Positions 53,051 through 61,752 of a DNA stretch of 64,000 bases are shown here, piece by piece. Both the position numbers and the translations under genes were made by a program. This DNA comes from an uncultured Sphaerochaeta sp. GTDB lineage: Bacteria; Spirochaetota; Spirochaetia; Sphaerochaetales; Sphaerochaetaceae. The first letter of the stretch is position 1. The number at the start of each line of letters is the position of its first letter. Below the pieces are notes generated by a model. That model had not been told where the DNA came from. It ran no database searches and was given only the letters and a program-made list of their open reading frames with translations. The stretch covers positions 1,054,001 through 1,118,000 of the forward strand of contig NZ_OY781873.1 in assembly GCF_963677075.1 (NCBI RefSeq), in the 5' to 3' direction.

Positions 53051-54283
53051 TTGATTGATTTTCTCATGCAGGAAGCTGAAAAAGATGCGTCTCTTGTAAG
53101 ACGTTTGCATATTGCATTCGGTGAGGAAACGATCTCACCGAATGTTGATGTGAGACGTATACTATTACAAGAATCCTTCACTGATCTCGAGTATGACAGC
53201 TATGATGATCTTGGCTTTAGCCAGGAAAGCGAGCAATTCCTTGACAGCTACTTCCATGACATCGAGGTAGCTATTGCACACACGCAGTTTTCCTACGCAA
53301 TCCAACTTTGTCTCTTGTTGGATGAAACTCTTCCGCTACTACAGCATATGGATTACCAATACGAAATGCTCTATGAGAGGCTGAAGCAATGCTGCAATGC
53401 AATTGCTGATGCTGTTATTCCTTTTCCAGATAAGCAATCACTATATGCTTTTCTCTCAGATTATGACAATTTGACGCCAACGAGAATACGGCTAATGACT
53501 GCTATGATAACTGAAGATAAGCAAGCAAAGCAGCTTCGTGAGATGATTGTAGAGGAGGGGAGTGAAGTAGAGGAACTTACCTACGGGCTTCTCCTTCGCT
53601 CAGCGAGCAAGAAAGAGCAACGTCAATATTTATTGGATCATGGATATGAGCCGGAATTCTGGAAGCTTTCCATTGAAAAGGCTATACAGGAAGAGCGCAA
53701 GAATGAAGCAATTGAGTTGGCTCAGGAAGCAAATAAACGGTTCAAGTACAGTCATATATTCTCAGAGCATCTTCTCAGACTTTATAAGGAGATGGGGAAT
53801 CGTCAAGGTGCACTTGATGCTGCTTTTGACTTGATCATAAAAGGTGAATCTCATTATGTCACTGAACTCAAGGCACTCAGCGCACCAGACTCCTGGAAAA
53901 CTACCCTTGAGTTGCTCTGTGATGCAATGGAAGGTAAATCGTTCCATGTGGTTAGGTTCCTGCCTGAACTTCTGATCGAGGAAGGCAACTATGAGAGAAT
54001 GCTATGGTATGTGAAGCAATTTCCCAAGGAATCTCTTCGCTATTATGAGTATTTGGTCCCAACATATACTGCCGAGTTGATAGAACTTATTGTTCAGCAG
54101 AGTCTTCATATGGTGAGTGAAGAGAGTTCACGATATGCATTTACTGAGCTTGCAAAAACACTGCAAGTACTGAAATCCATTGGTGGAGAAAAAGAGATGC
54201 AATATTGCATCGACGTCTTGTTAGAGCAATATCCTAGAAAAATGATGCTGAAACAAGAGCTTAGGAAGGCTGGTTTGTTGTAG
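53051..54283 (+). CDS. Helical repeat protein, SWIM/DUF6880-like, start uncertain
   Basis: A mostly helical protein of about 410 residues resembling the C-terminal region of SWIM zinc-finger or DUF6880-type proteins (for example KDSLIDFLMQEAEKDASL and EERKNEAIELAQEANKRF). The frame is open back to 52991 and the extra residues (SLLTLLQGSNKD) also fit the family, but no ATG lies there. TTG 53051 follows AAGGA at four bases; CTG 53018 after AAAGGGG is another option. No cysteines of a SWIM motif are present, so it may be a shortened member. Function unknown. Confidence 0.5.
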   Translation: MIDFLMQEAEKDASLVRRLHIAFGEETISPNVDVRRILLQESFTDLEYDSYDDLGFSQESEQFLDSYFHDIEVAIAHTQFSYAIQLCLLLDETLPLLQHMDYQYEMLYERLKQCCNAIADAVIPFPDKQSLYAFLSDYDNLTPTRIRLMTAMITEDKQAKQLREMIVEEGSEVEELTYGLLLRSASKKEQRQYLLDHGYEPEFWKLSIEKAIQEERKNEAIELAQEANKRFKYSHIFSEHLLRLYKEMGNRQGALDAAFDLIIKGESHYVTELKALSAPDSWKTTLELLCDAMEGKSFHVVRFLPELLIEEGNYERMLWYVKQFPKESLRYYEYLVPTYTAELIELIVQQSLHMVSEESSRYAFTELAKTLQVLKSIGGEKEMQYCIDVLLEQYPRKMMLKQELRKAGLL

Positions 54284-54345
54284 AAACTTATGGAACACGA
54301 AGATAGTGATAGGATAAGTTGACCATATGCAAATAAGATAACAGC

Positions 54346-54660
54346 TTGGTATTCCTTCATGAGATATTTCCGCAGTACAGGGAAATCATCTACAACTATG
54401 ACTTTGGCGATTTTTGGATAGCCCATATCCGTCTTCATGAGATTGTTGATGACTACGATAAGAATCATTCAGTGTGTCTGGACTGGGAGGGAGAAGCTCC
54501 ACCAGAGGATGTAGGGGGAAAATACGGATATGCTGAGTTGTTGAGAATTCTTAGCAATCCAGAAGATCCTGAATATAAAGGCATGATGGAATGGTATAGA
54601 GGAAGTAATCATCAATTGTTCGACTTGGAGCATGTGAATAGACGTTTACGATACTGGTAG
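54346..54660 (+). pseudogene. Truncated pRiA4b ORF-3 (TnpR-like) family protein
   Basis: Encodes 104 residues matching the C-terminal half of the plasmid pRiA4b ORF-3 family: YNYDFGDFWIAHI, CLDWEGEAPPEDVGGKYGYAELL and a final VNRRLRYW. A stop codon lies just upstream in the same frame and no N-terminal half is seen, nor a ribosome site at its TTG opening. It looks like a gene relic. The family occurs as an IS1096 passenger and beside mobile elements. Confidence 0.65.
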
Positions 54661-54714
54661 GAATACACTTGAATCAGAGGGAATCAGAAAGATGAGAGTA
54701 TGAGAGAAGCATTG

Positions 54715-55659
54715 CTATTCTGTAGTAATCCTATCGATTCTTGTCTTCACTAGTTCCGTTAATGCTGGTTTCAAATGGTTAGGCATACAGCTTTCACTAA
54801 TGAGTGCCTCCCACTGAGGAAATAAACCAGAAACCCGCTTGATAAGTCGAATAGCAACCTGTTCAGGTATCTCCAGATGCTTTGCAAGACCTAAGAAATC
54901 TGCTCGCTTTAGTCGTGATTTCTTCCCCCTGAGTGTTAATGCCATCTCTTGAGTGTCTTCAGGCGGGATGAGTTGTACCGGTAATAAATCATACGCAGGG
55001 GTGAGCTGAAAGTGTTCATTAACGGGGGCATAGAGTGAGAAATTCTTGAGATGCATGTCAGAGTTGCCCGTGATGAAGCAGAATACTAAAACATACCAGA
55101 AGTTCGTGAGGTCAAGCATATGTTGCCTGGAGTATGTACGAATGATAGTTGCGCACTGCTCATAAGAACCCTGATACTTATCTTCGGTTAATCGACCAGT
55201 GAGCTGACAAAAGTCTTCCATTGGAATTTGTATTACACAATCTTTTTTGAAAATTCGGTCAATTCGTTTTGCAATATAGGCTAACGAACCATCATGTAAT
55301 TGGATAAGTGCATTCGGAACGGTAGCAATCTTGGCAATCTTTGCCATATGCATGGCCACATGTTCCAACTCTGGCAGTGCTTCATATGCCTCAGTTTGCA
55401 GTTTTACAATGTAACCAGGAGGTTTTCCAACCAATGTGAGACGGTCTGTCTGTTTCGTATGATTGAGGGAGAGGGACAACTTTTTCTGTACTCCAGGGAC
55501 TGTATAGCCACTCTGTGTTGCGTGTAGGCCTAGATTAGCTTCGTCAATATCTAATATCGGCATTTCTTTCGTCCCAAAGAAAGAACGGATACATCTCTGG
55601 TGCCATCCATGCATACGAGGCTCATCTAAAATCCGCCCACAATAGAGACAATGTTTCAC
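54715..55659 (-). CDS. hipT: HipT-like toxin kinase (HipA core kinase without N-subdomain)
   Basis: A 314-residue HipA-family Ser/Thr kinase lacking the usual N-terminal subdomain, which is encoded separately just upstream. The glycine-rich loop reads YTVPGVQKKLSLS (about 52-64), with Thr where HipA has an autophosphorylated Ser. The ATP/catalytic region is FITGNSDMHLKNFSL (about 205-219) and the metal-binding segment AYDLLP. An N-terminal CxxC...C stretch (CLYCG, then HQRC) may bind zinc. Length fits HipT rather than HipA (about 440). The start overlaps the hipS-like gene by four bases. Known HipT phosphorylates tRNA synthetases. Confidence 0.85.
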   Translation of the reverse strand: MKHCLYCGRILDEPRMHGWHQRCIRSFFGTKEMPILDIDEANLGLHATQSGYTVPGVQKKLSLSLNHTKQTDRLTLVGKPPGYIVKLQTEAYEALPELEHVAMHMAKIAKIATVPNALIQLHDGSLAYIAKRIDRIFKKDCVIQIPMEDFCQLTGRLTEDKYQGSYEQCATIIRTYSRQHMLDLTNFWYVLVFCFITGNSDMHLKNFSLYAPVNEHFQLTPAYDLLPVQLIPPEDTQEMALTLRGKKSRLKRADFLGLAKHLEIPEQVAIRLIKRVSGLFPQWEALISESCMPNHLKPALTELVKTRIDRITTE

Positions 55660-55982
55660 AATACCTCCTCAACTGATACAAATCCCACACAATCACGGCA
55701 TACATGGAGCAACAATCCCATCCTGTCTCTTCTGTCCAGTTTCCAATTACGGCATGCTTGCCCCAAGAGCCAGCCTTCTGGGATGAGGCCATCAAAGAAG
55801 GGGAAGAACGTTGTGCTTTGATAGGGAGCTTCCTGAAGAGGCATGGAAAGGCTGATGGGTACACTTCCAGGGGTTTGTAGATACATAGGATCATAGGTGA
55901 ACTGATAGCCTTCATCAGTTTGTGCAATAATTCCTGCTAGGATGTTTCTCACAAATACTCGTCCTTGGCGTGTAATTTTCAT
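55656..55982 (-). CDS. hipS: HipS-like protein (stand-alone HipA N-subdomain)
   Basis: A 108-residue protein matching the HipA N-terminal subdomain (Couple_hipA): GTILAGII-like start (RNILAGIIAQT), YQFTYDPMYL, ISLSMPLQEAPYQ and the FDGLIPEGWLL motif. In E. coli HipBST the separate HipS protein binds and inhibits HipT and acts as the antitoxin. It overlaps both neighbours by four bases in the order hipB-hipS-hipT. Confidence 0.85.
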   Translation of the reverse strand: MKITRQGRVFVRNILAGIIAQTDEGYQFTYDPMYLQTPGSVPISLSMPLQEAPYQSTTFFPFFDGLIPEGWLLGQACRNWKLDRRDRMGLLLHVCRDCVGFVSVEEVL

Positions 55983-56191
55983 GGTTTGTGCTCTCCATCC
56001 ATGGGAACTGGTCCCGCAACATGACCAAACATCTTGAGTGCCTGATTCACCTTATCCAAACGAACTGTTTGTTTCCCTTGTTCTAGTTCACGGATGAAAC
56101 GAAGTCCCAACCCAGAGCGAAGTGCAAACTCCTCCTGGGTGAGCCCAGTACGTTTTCTTTGGTCTCGAATAAACATTCCAATTACGTTCAT
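55979..56191 (-). CDS. hipB: HipB-like XRE-family regulator
   Basis: A 70-residue helix-turn-helix protein (GLTQEEFALRSGLGLRFIRELEQGKQ, in pieces TQEEFALRSG and FIRELEQGK, about 17-42). It presumably dimerises and binds the three palindromes upstream of its own start to repress the operon and to anchor HipS-HipT. Its ATG lies six bases after a -10 box with no ribosome site, so the mRNA is probably leaderless. Confidence 0.88.
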   Translation of the reverse strand: MNVIGMFIRDQRKRTGLTQEEFALRSGLGLRFIRELEQGKQTVRLDKVNQALKMFGHVAGPVPMDGEHKP

Positions 56192-56197
56192 AATAAT

Positions 56198-56225
56198 ACT
56201 ATATACCCGAACGGGTATATTTCAA
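56198..56225 (-). promoter_or_regulatory. hipB promoter with operator O1
   Basis: On the minus strand, TTGAAA (56220-56225), a 16-base spacer and TATAGT (56198-56203) precede the hipB start. The spacer is almost filled by operator O1, TATACCCGAACGGGTATA (56202-56219), so HipB binding would block transcription. Confidence 0.7.
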
Positions 56226-56241
56226 GAAGAATTTTTTAAAT

Positions 56242-56259
56242 TATCCCCGAACGGGTATA
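56242..56259. promoter_or_regulatory. HipB operator O2
   Basis: TATCCCCGAACGGGTATA, one change from O1; centre 40 bases from that of O1, about four DNA turns. Confidence 0.75.
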
Positions 56260-56282
56260 AAATCTGCTTTACTGAGTTAATA

Positions 56283-56300
56283 TATACCCGAACGGGTGTA
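56283..56300. promoter_or_regulatory. HipB operator O3
   Basis: TATACCCGAACGGGTGTA, one change from O1; centre 41 bases from that of O2. It lies between the hip operon and the divergent APC permease, and might affect that gene too. Confidence 0.75.
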
Positions 56301-56427
56301 ATATAGAAATTGTATCTGGTCTTTCTATCCACCAAGTAATTATCTAGGATTTCTCTCCCTAGGGGGCCTGCTTCCTTGCACATGAGTTTGCTACCACGGT
56401 ATGATTGACTCCGTTGGAGGCATTATT

Positions 56428-57762
56428 GTGGCAACAAAGCAGAAGAAACTAGGAACCTTTGACAGTGTACATCTCTTGATCGGGGGAATGATCGGCAGTG
56501 CCATCTTCTCTCTTTCTGGAATGACCATCCTTAGTGCAGGACCGTCGGCGATTATCTCCTGGGTTCTTGGTGCGCTCATTCTGCTTGCATATGGCTTGCA
56601 GACAGCAGAGCTTGCCTCACGCTATCCCCAAAGCGGAGGGGTCTTTGCATTCCCAGCCTTACTCTTGGGTAAAACAAGGGAGCAAGGTAATTTGTGGGGG
56701 TGGATCTCAGCGTGGGCCTATCTCTTTGGGTGTATTGCAGGAGCAGCCTTCTCAGCTATCTATATTGGTATTTACCTCTCTGTTGCATTTCCTGCCATGG
56801 GGGCCTTGCAGGTACCGCTTGGGATTGCTGCAGTACTTTTTAGTGGGGTGCTGAACGCAGTACGTTTCCGTATTACCGGAAAAGCTACTACCGTGCTTAC
56901 CCTGTTTCTTGGACTCACCTTGCTGATCTTCTCTGTCTCAGTATTTTCAAGCGGAAGCTGGGATGTTTCTAAACTTAGTCCCTTCTTTACACAGGGGACT
57001 GGGGGAGTTACAGGGTTCTTGGATGCACTTCCTCTTGCCATGGTAGCCTATGGGGCTATTGTTGCCCTGTCATTTCTTGTTGGGGAAGTAGAGAAACCGA
57101 ACCGGACTGTTCCAAAGGCGATGGCGATTGCCATGGCCGTTGTCTTGGTGCTCTACTTGGTAGTGCTGGTAGCAACCTTGGGGTTGGTACCTTCATCCTA
57201 CCTACAAGAGAATGAGGGGATGCGATACATTCCTCTCTACGCTGCTGCATTCAGTCTTCCTGGGTTAGCCTTCCTGACTCCTCTGATCTCCATTTCAGCG
57301 GTACTGGCACTTCTTACTACCATGATTGTCACCATGGCCCTTGCAAGCCATACCCTGCTAGCTACAGCAGAAAAGGGTGCGCTTCCTCATTTCCTTGCTA
57401 GAACAGGGAAGGAAAATGGTGCCCCACTGACAGCAACAGCAGTAGTAGTGCTCGTAACCGGGTTTTTTGCCGCATTTCCACAACTTACCAATCTTCTGAT
57501 CAACCTAGGGGCTCTTTGCAATGTAATTGTGGTAGCAATTGTCTGTGTAACGGTAATTGAGTCAAGAAAACAACACCCAACCAAGGAAGCAGGGTTCTTC
57601 CATGCACCAGGAGGAAATATCCTTCCCATCCTGACACTGGCTGTGTTGGTTGCCAGTTATGTACCGAGTGTCATACAAGGTGGATGGCAGCTCTGGTTAG
57701 CAACGGTCATCTACTATGTAATTGGACTTCTTTTCTACCGAAAGTCGAGGAGGCAGGTATGA
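56428..57762 (+). CDS. APC-family amino acid/amine permease
   Basis: A 444-residue membrane protein with about 12 hydrophobic segments. The first has the APC substrate-binding pattern GGMIGSAIFSLSG (about 15-27), and SRYPQSGGVFAFP follows. The preferred start is GTG 56428, seven bases after GGAGG; ATG 56401 has no ribosome site. Probably moves amino acids or amines with protons. Its end overlaps the ribF start. Confidence 0.85.
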   Translation: MATKQKKLGTFDSVHLLIGGMIGSAIFSLSGMTILSAGPSAIISWVLGALILLAYGLQTAELASRYPQSGGVFAFPALLLGKTREQGNLWGWISAWAYLFGCIAGAAFSAIYIGIYLSVAFPAMGALQVPLGIAAVLFSGVLNAVRFRITGKATTVLTLFLGLTLLIFSVSVFSSGSWDVSKLSPFFTQGTGGVTGFLDALPLAMVAYGAIVALSFLVGEVEKPNRTVPKAMAIAMAVVLVLYLVVLVATLGLVPSSYLQENEGMRYIPLYAAAFSLPGLAFLTPLISISAVLALLTTMIVTMALASHTLLATAEKGALPHFLARTGKENGAPLTATAVVVLVTGFFAAFPQLTNLLINLGALCNVIVVAIVCVTVIESRKQHPTKEAGFFHAPGGNILPILTLAVLVASYVPSVIQGGWQLWLATVIYYVIGLLFYRKSRRQV

Positions 57763-58511
57763 ATGTAGCATTCGGGCATTTTGATGGAGTCCATCGTGGG
57801 CACCAAGCCATCCTTGCCCACAAGCCAGAGAAAATATATATACAGCCGGTTACCGGTCAAGCAGTGCTTACCACTGATGAAGAGCGTGATGCCTTGATCA
57901 GGGAGTATGTAGGCCAGGCGTGTAGCATTATTCACGTTGATAAGCGTCTGGAAACCAAGGGTTTCGACTCTGTGATTGTGGGAAGCCATCACCCTGGGCT
58001 TGCCTCGCTCAAAGAGCACAATGAGAAGCTTGATCTCATTAAACCTGTGCTCTACAAGGATGAACCAATTACTGCTGACCGTATAGCCGATAGTTTGCTC
58101 AGGGGAGAGATTGAAGAGGCTGAAGAGATGCTAGGGCATCCCTTCACCATGACTGGAGAAGTGGTCTACGGAAGACAGCTAGGGAGAACGGTGGGAATGC
58201 CTACTGTCAACATGAAAATTGCATCCAACAAGCTTATCCCACGTCATGGGGTGTATGGAACCATCACCATTGTTGATGGGGTGAGATACCTTGGTGTTAC
58301 GAGTATCGGTCCTCGGCCAACTGTTGATGATTATCCTACTATTACCATTGAGACCTTCCTTCTTCATTTCAATCGTGACCTCTATGGTCAGGTTATATCC
58401 ATGGAGATCAAGAATTTCATTCGTCCCATCACCAAGTTCGAGAGCCTTCAGGCTGTCAGGGAGCAGGTAGACAAGGATGTGCTGTTTGTGGTGGAGAAGG
58501 GGTTGGAGTAG
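57759..58511 (+). CDS. ribF: Compact bifunctional riboflavin kinase / FAD synthetase
   Basis: A 250-residue RibF-like enzyme making FMN and FAD. The adenylyltransferase part begins with FGHFDGVHRGHQAIL (the HxGH motif) and is only about 130 residues, shorter than the usual 180 or so, and its KhSST-like end is not obvious. The riboflavin kinase part (about 130-250) has GRTVGMPTVNM, GVYGTITI and ETFLLHFNRDLYG. ATG 57759 overlaps the permease stop (ATGA). FAD-forming activity may be weak or altered given the short first domain. Confidence 0.8.
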   Translation: MNVAFGHFDGVHRGHQAILAHKPEKIYIQPVTGQAVLTTDEERDALIREYVGQACSIIHVDKRLETKGFDSVIVGSHHPGLASLKEHNEKLDLIKPVLYKDEPITADRIADSLLRGEIEEAEEMLGHPFTMTGEVVYGRQLGRTVGMPTVNMKIASNKLIPRHGVYGTITIVDGVRYLGVTSIGPRPTVDDYPTITIETFLLHFNRDLYGQVISMEIKNFIRPITKFESLQAVREQVDKDVLFVVEKGLE

Positions 58512-58635
58512 GTTTGTATTGATGTTTTTGCATGAAGTAAGTACGGATTAACTTGAATTCAGTTTGTTATGCTTTGGAGCAAGAGTCATTTCCCAATAAG
58601 AGGTAGGATGTAGTATACTCAAGGGAAAAGGTGTT

Positions 58636-59628
58636 GTGAATTTCAAGGAAGTAACTGTGAATAATCCTCTTGTATCCATAATTATGAGTACGTATAACGA
58701 ACCCTATGCATATATTAAAGCAGCTGTAGAATCCCTGCTTGCACAAACCTATTCCAATATTGAATATATAATTATTGTAGATAACCCAGAGAATACAGAA
58801 GCGATAAGGGCTCTAAAAACCTATGAATCCAGTGATGAAAGGATTATGCTCCATATCAATCCAGAGAACAGAGGATTAGTGTATTGCTTGAATTATGGCA
58901 CACAACTTTCGCACGGAGACTACATAGCACGAATGGATGCTGATGATATTTCTCTTCCAGATAGAATAGAAAAAGAGGTCAAATTTCTTCACTCTCAAAG
59001 TTGTGATATGGTGTCAACTCAGATGATACCCATCGACGAAGATGGTAATACTCTTCCAAGAGAGGGAGGCCCTGTCTACAGGCGAAACCATAGCCTAGAG
59101 AAACAAATGTATTGCGAGAATCTGGTAGTACATCCTTCTGTATTAATCAAAAAATCCGTTTTGCTGGATTTACAAGGATATCGGTCTATCCAGTCGGTAG
59201 AAGATTATGATTTGTGGTTACGTCTATTAAGCTGTGGTTATAGTATCGGAATTATGGAAGAGCCTTTACTTGCACATCGGATCTCTTTGGAAGGTGTGGG
59301 GCGATCGGATAGATACGGCCAATTCTTAGGAGCTCAATATGTACGATTTTTATATCGGATGAGAAAGCGGACCGGAAAGGACAATCATTCAGAAGAATTA
59401 TTTGAAAAATTCCGGCGTAAGTATCATTATTACAATAGACATGCGAAGAGGAATTATCAGAAAGCATATCAAGCCTACTGTGAAGCAAAAATTGCAAGAA
59501 ACCGAGGGGATAGAATCGCTGCTTTCAAACTTTTAGGATATTCTTTCTTAATCTCCGGATTACGAAGAAGACATGTCGCAACGGGTATGTACTATAAACT
59601 ACGTAATTTTCTGGTAGTATCATTTTGA
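58636..59628 (+). CDS. Family 2 glycosyltransferase
   Basis: A 330-residue GT2 enzyme that adds a sugar to a growing surface glycan at the cytoplasmic face. GT-A motifs are VSIIMSTYNEP at the start, ARMDADDISLPDRI (the DxD at about 101-103) and a later SVEDYDLWLRLL. Two GTG starts are possible, 58636 (after AAAAGG) and 58657 (after AAGGAAG). It begins the A+T-rich polysaccharide cluster. Confidence 0.9.
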   Translation: MNFKEVTVNNPLVSIIMSTYNEPYAYIKAAVESLLAQTYSNIEYIIIVDNPENTEAIRALKTYESSDERIMLHINPENRGLVYCLNYGTQLSHGDYIARMDADDISLPDRIEKEVKFLHSQSCDMVSTQMIPIDEDGNTLPREGGPVYRRNHSLEKQMYCENLVVHPSVLIKKSVLLDLQGYRSIQSVEDYDLWLRLLSCGYSIGIMEEPLLAHRISLEGVGRSDRYGQFLGAQYVRFLYRMRKRTGKDNHSEELFEKFRRKYHYYNRHAKRNYQKAYQAYCEAKIARNRGDRIAAFKLLGYSFLISGLRRRHVATGMYYKLRNFLVVSF

Positions 59629-59635
59629 GAAGCTA

Positions 59636-60745
59636 ATGAAGACAGTATTATTTTATATATCCAATTTGAAAAAAGGTGGTGCACAGAGGGTTTTAAGTAC
59701 ACTCTCTAATCACTTTGCAGAAACATACCAGATAATTCTCCTTACTACGACATATGGAAAAAGCTCCTATGAGTTGCATCCTTCAATACAATTACTCAGT
59801 TTGGATGATTCTTCAGAAGCAGTACTTGAGAACAAGTTTAAAAAGAATATCCGACGTAACAAGCGGTTGCTCGAGATAGTTGATACGTATCATCCTGCAG
59901 TAATTATTACCTTTCTTGAGAGAGAAATTTTTCGTATTCTTTATATCAGAAAAAAAATTACTGTTCCTGTTATCGTTTCATTTCGAAATGATCCACAAGT
60001 CGACTATGCTTCATTACTACCAAGGCTTTCTATAAAATGGTTAATCAAGAGAGCTGATGGAATTGTATTTCAAACACCTGATGCAAAGCAGTTTTTTTCA
60101 GGCTGCTATAGATGCAATGATACAATTATACCAAATCCACTGAATCCTGTTTTTCTTATTGAGCGAGATGTCCAGCAACGGGAACCGAGGATTGTTACTG
60201 TTGGTAAACTTTTCCCCCAAAAGAATCATGCACTACTCATCCGATCCTTCGCAACAATTGCAGAAGAATTTCCCAACTATACACTCGAGATTTTTGGAGA
60301 AGGGGATTTGAGAGAACCTTTACAAACATTAATACATGAGCTTGCATTGGATTCTCGAGTTTTCCTTCGTGGTATTATGAACAATATTGAAGAGTATCTG
60401 TTTGATGCGAGTATGTTCGTACTCTCCTCTGATTATGAAGGTGTTTCAAATGCCTTAATTGAAGCTATGGCTTTAGGATTGCCAGTTATATCTACTGATT
60501 GTCCATGCGGAGGTTCAGCTATGTTAATCGATGACGGAGTGAATGGATTATTGACTCCAGTTGGAGATGAGCAGGCTTTGGCTAGTGCTATGAGAAAAAT
60601 GATATTGGATAAGAGTTTTTCTCAGAGACTTGGTAACCGTGCAAAAGAAGTTCGGGAAATTGTACACCCTCAAGCAGTATTTTCCCTATGGGATTTATAT
60701 ATAGATGCAGTAAGCAATAGAGCCAATCTGGGAGGGTTGAGATAA
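59636..60745 (+). CDS. Family 4 glycosyltransferase
   Basis: A 369-residue GT-B enzyme. The N-terminal part has SNLKKGGAQRVLSTLSNHF and the C-terminal nucleotide-sugar site includes VGKLFPQKNH, EIFGEGDLREPL and the EGVSNALIEAMALGLPVIS motif (about 264-282). It lies seven bases after the GT2 gene and probably adds a further sugar to the same glycan. Confidence 0.92.
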   Translation: MKTVLFYISNLKKGGAQRVLSTLSNHFAETYQIILLTTTYGKSSYELHPSIQLLSLDDSSEAVLENKFKKNIRRNKRLLEIVDTYHPAVIITFLEREIFRILYIRKKITVPVIVSFRNDPQVDYASLLPRLSIKWLIKRADGIVFQTPDAKQFFSGCYRCNDTIIPNPLNPVFLIERDVQQREPRIVTVGKLFPQKNHALLIRSFATIAEEFPNYTLEIFGEGDLREPLQTLIHELALDSRVFLRGIMNNIEEYLFDASMFVLSSDYEGVSNALIEAMALGLPVISTDCPCGGSAMLIDDGVNGLLTPVGDEQALASAMRKMILDKSFSQRLGNRAKEVREIVHPQAVFSLWDLYIDAVSNRANLGGLR

Positions 60746-60748
60746 ATC

Positions 60749-61669
60749 ATGGGTAGTATCTTACACAAGTTATATAAAGGATTCAGAAAGCCTGCACTTT
60801 TTGGTGAGTATCTCTTGGGAAAAGCTGTTGCACGATTACTTCCTGATAGAATCTTTCTCTTATTGTTATATAGGATCAAGATGGGTAAGCCCTTACCTCT
60901 TGATAATCCCATAACCTATAATCAAAAGTTACAGTGGTTGAAATTATACGACCATAATCCTAAGTATGTTGATCTTGTAGATAAGTTTGCAGTACGCGAG
61001 TATGTAAAAGATACGATTGGGGAACAGTATTTAGTCCCACTTTTTGGAGTCTATAACACTGTCATGGAGATTGACTTTTCAGCTCTCCCAGATCAATTTG
61101 TTATGAAACCAACGCATACTTCAGGGGATGTTTTGATTTGCACCGATAAATTATCGCTTTCTACATCGACTGTAAGAGAGATAGCCTCCAGATGGTTGCA
61201 GAAACGTTATTATTGGGGGGTACGAGAATGGCCATATAAGAATATTGCACCTAGAATCGTCTGTGAGAAATTGTTAATAGATGAATCGGGATTTGAACTT
61301 AAAGATTATAAAGTATTTTGCTTTAATGGGATTCCTAAATTCATTCAAGTAGATTTCAGCCGATTCTCTAGCCATAAGAGAAATTTCTATTCATTGGATT
61401 GGAAGTTGCTTGATTTTGAAAATGGATATCCCTCTGATCATTCTGTACATATTGAAAAGCCAGTATGTCTAGAAGAAGTAATTACATTGGCAAAGCAATT
61501 GTCAAAGAATATGCCTCATGTAAGAGTAGATTTCTACATATGCGGTTCCCAAATATACTTCGGAGAATTAACATTCTATCATGGATCGGGATATAAGAAA
61601 TTTACTCCAGAGAGTTATGATACACTGTTTGGGGGGTATATTGATTTAAGTCCGATAAAAGAAAATTAA
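60749..61669 (+). CDS. TupA-like ATP-grasp protein
   Basis: A 306-residue ATP-grasp enzyme of the TupA-like class, first linked to teichuronopeptide synthesis in alkaliphilic Bacillus. Family features: NPITYNQKLQWLKLYD, DKFAVREYV, FVMKPTHTSGDVLIC (nucleotide-binding Lys), LKDYKVFCFNG and VRVDFYICGSQIYFGELTF. It probably links amino acids or similar acids to the surface polysaccharide. It starts three bases after the GT4 stop. Confidence 0.88.
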   Translation: MGSILHKLYKGFRKPALFGEYLLGKAVARLLPDRIFLLLLYRIKMGKPLPLDNPITYNQKLQWLKLYDHNPKYVDLVDKFAVREYVKDTIGEQYLVPLFGVYNTVMEIDFSALPDQFVMKPTHTSGDVLICTDKLSLSTSTVREIASRWLQKRYYWGVREWPYKNIAPRIVCEKLLIDESGFELKDYKVFCFNGIPKFIQVDFSRFSSHKRNFYSLDWKLLDFENGYPSDHSVHIEKPVCLEEVITLAKQLSKNMPHVRVDFYICGSQIYFGELTFYHGSGYKKFTPESYDTLFGGYIDLSPIKEN

Positions 61670-61752
61670 GAGAAGATACTTTTAAGATAAGATAGAACGG
61701 CATCCCATAACATAACTATTTGTGGTATACCTATGATTCTTGGAGAAAGTGT

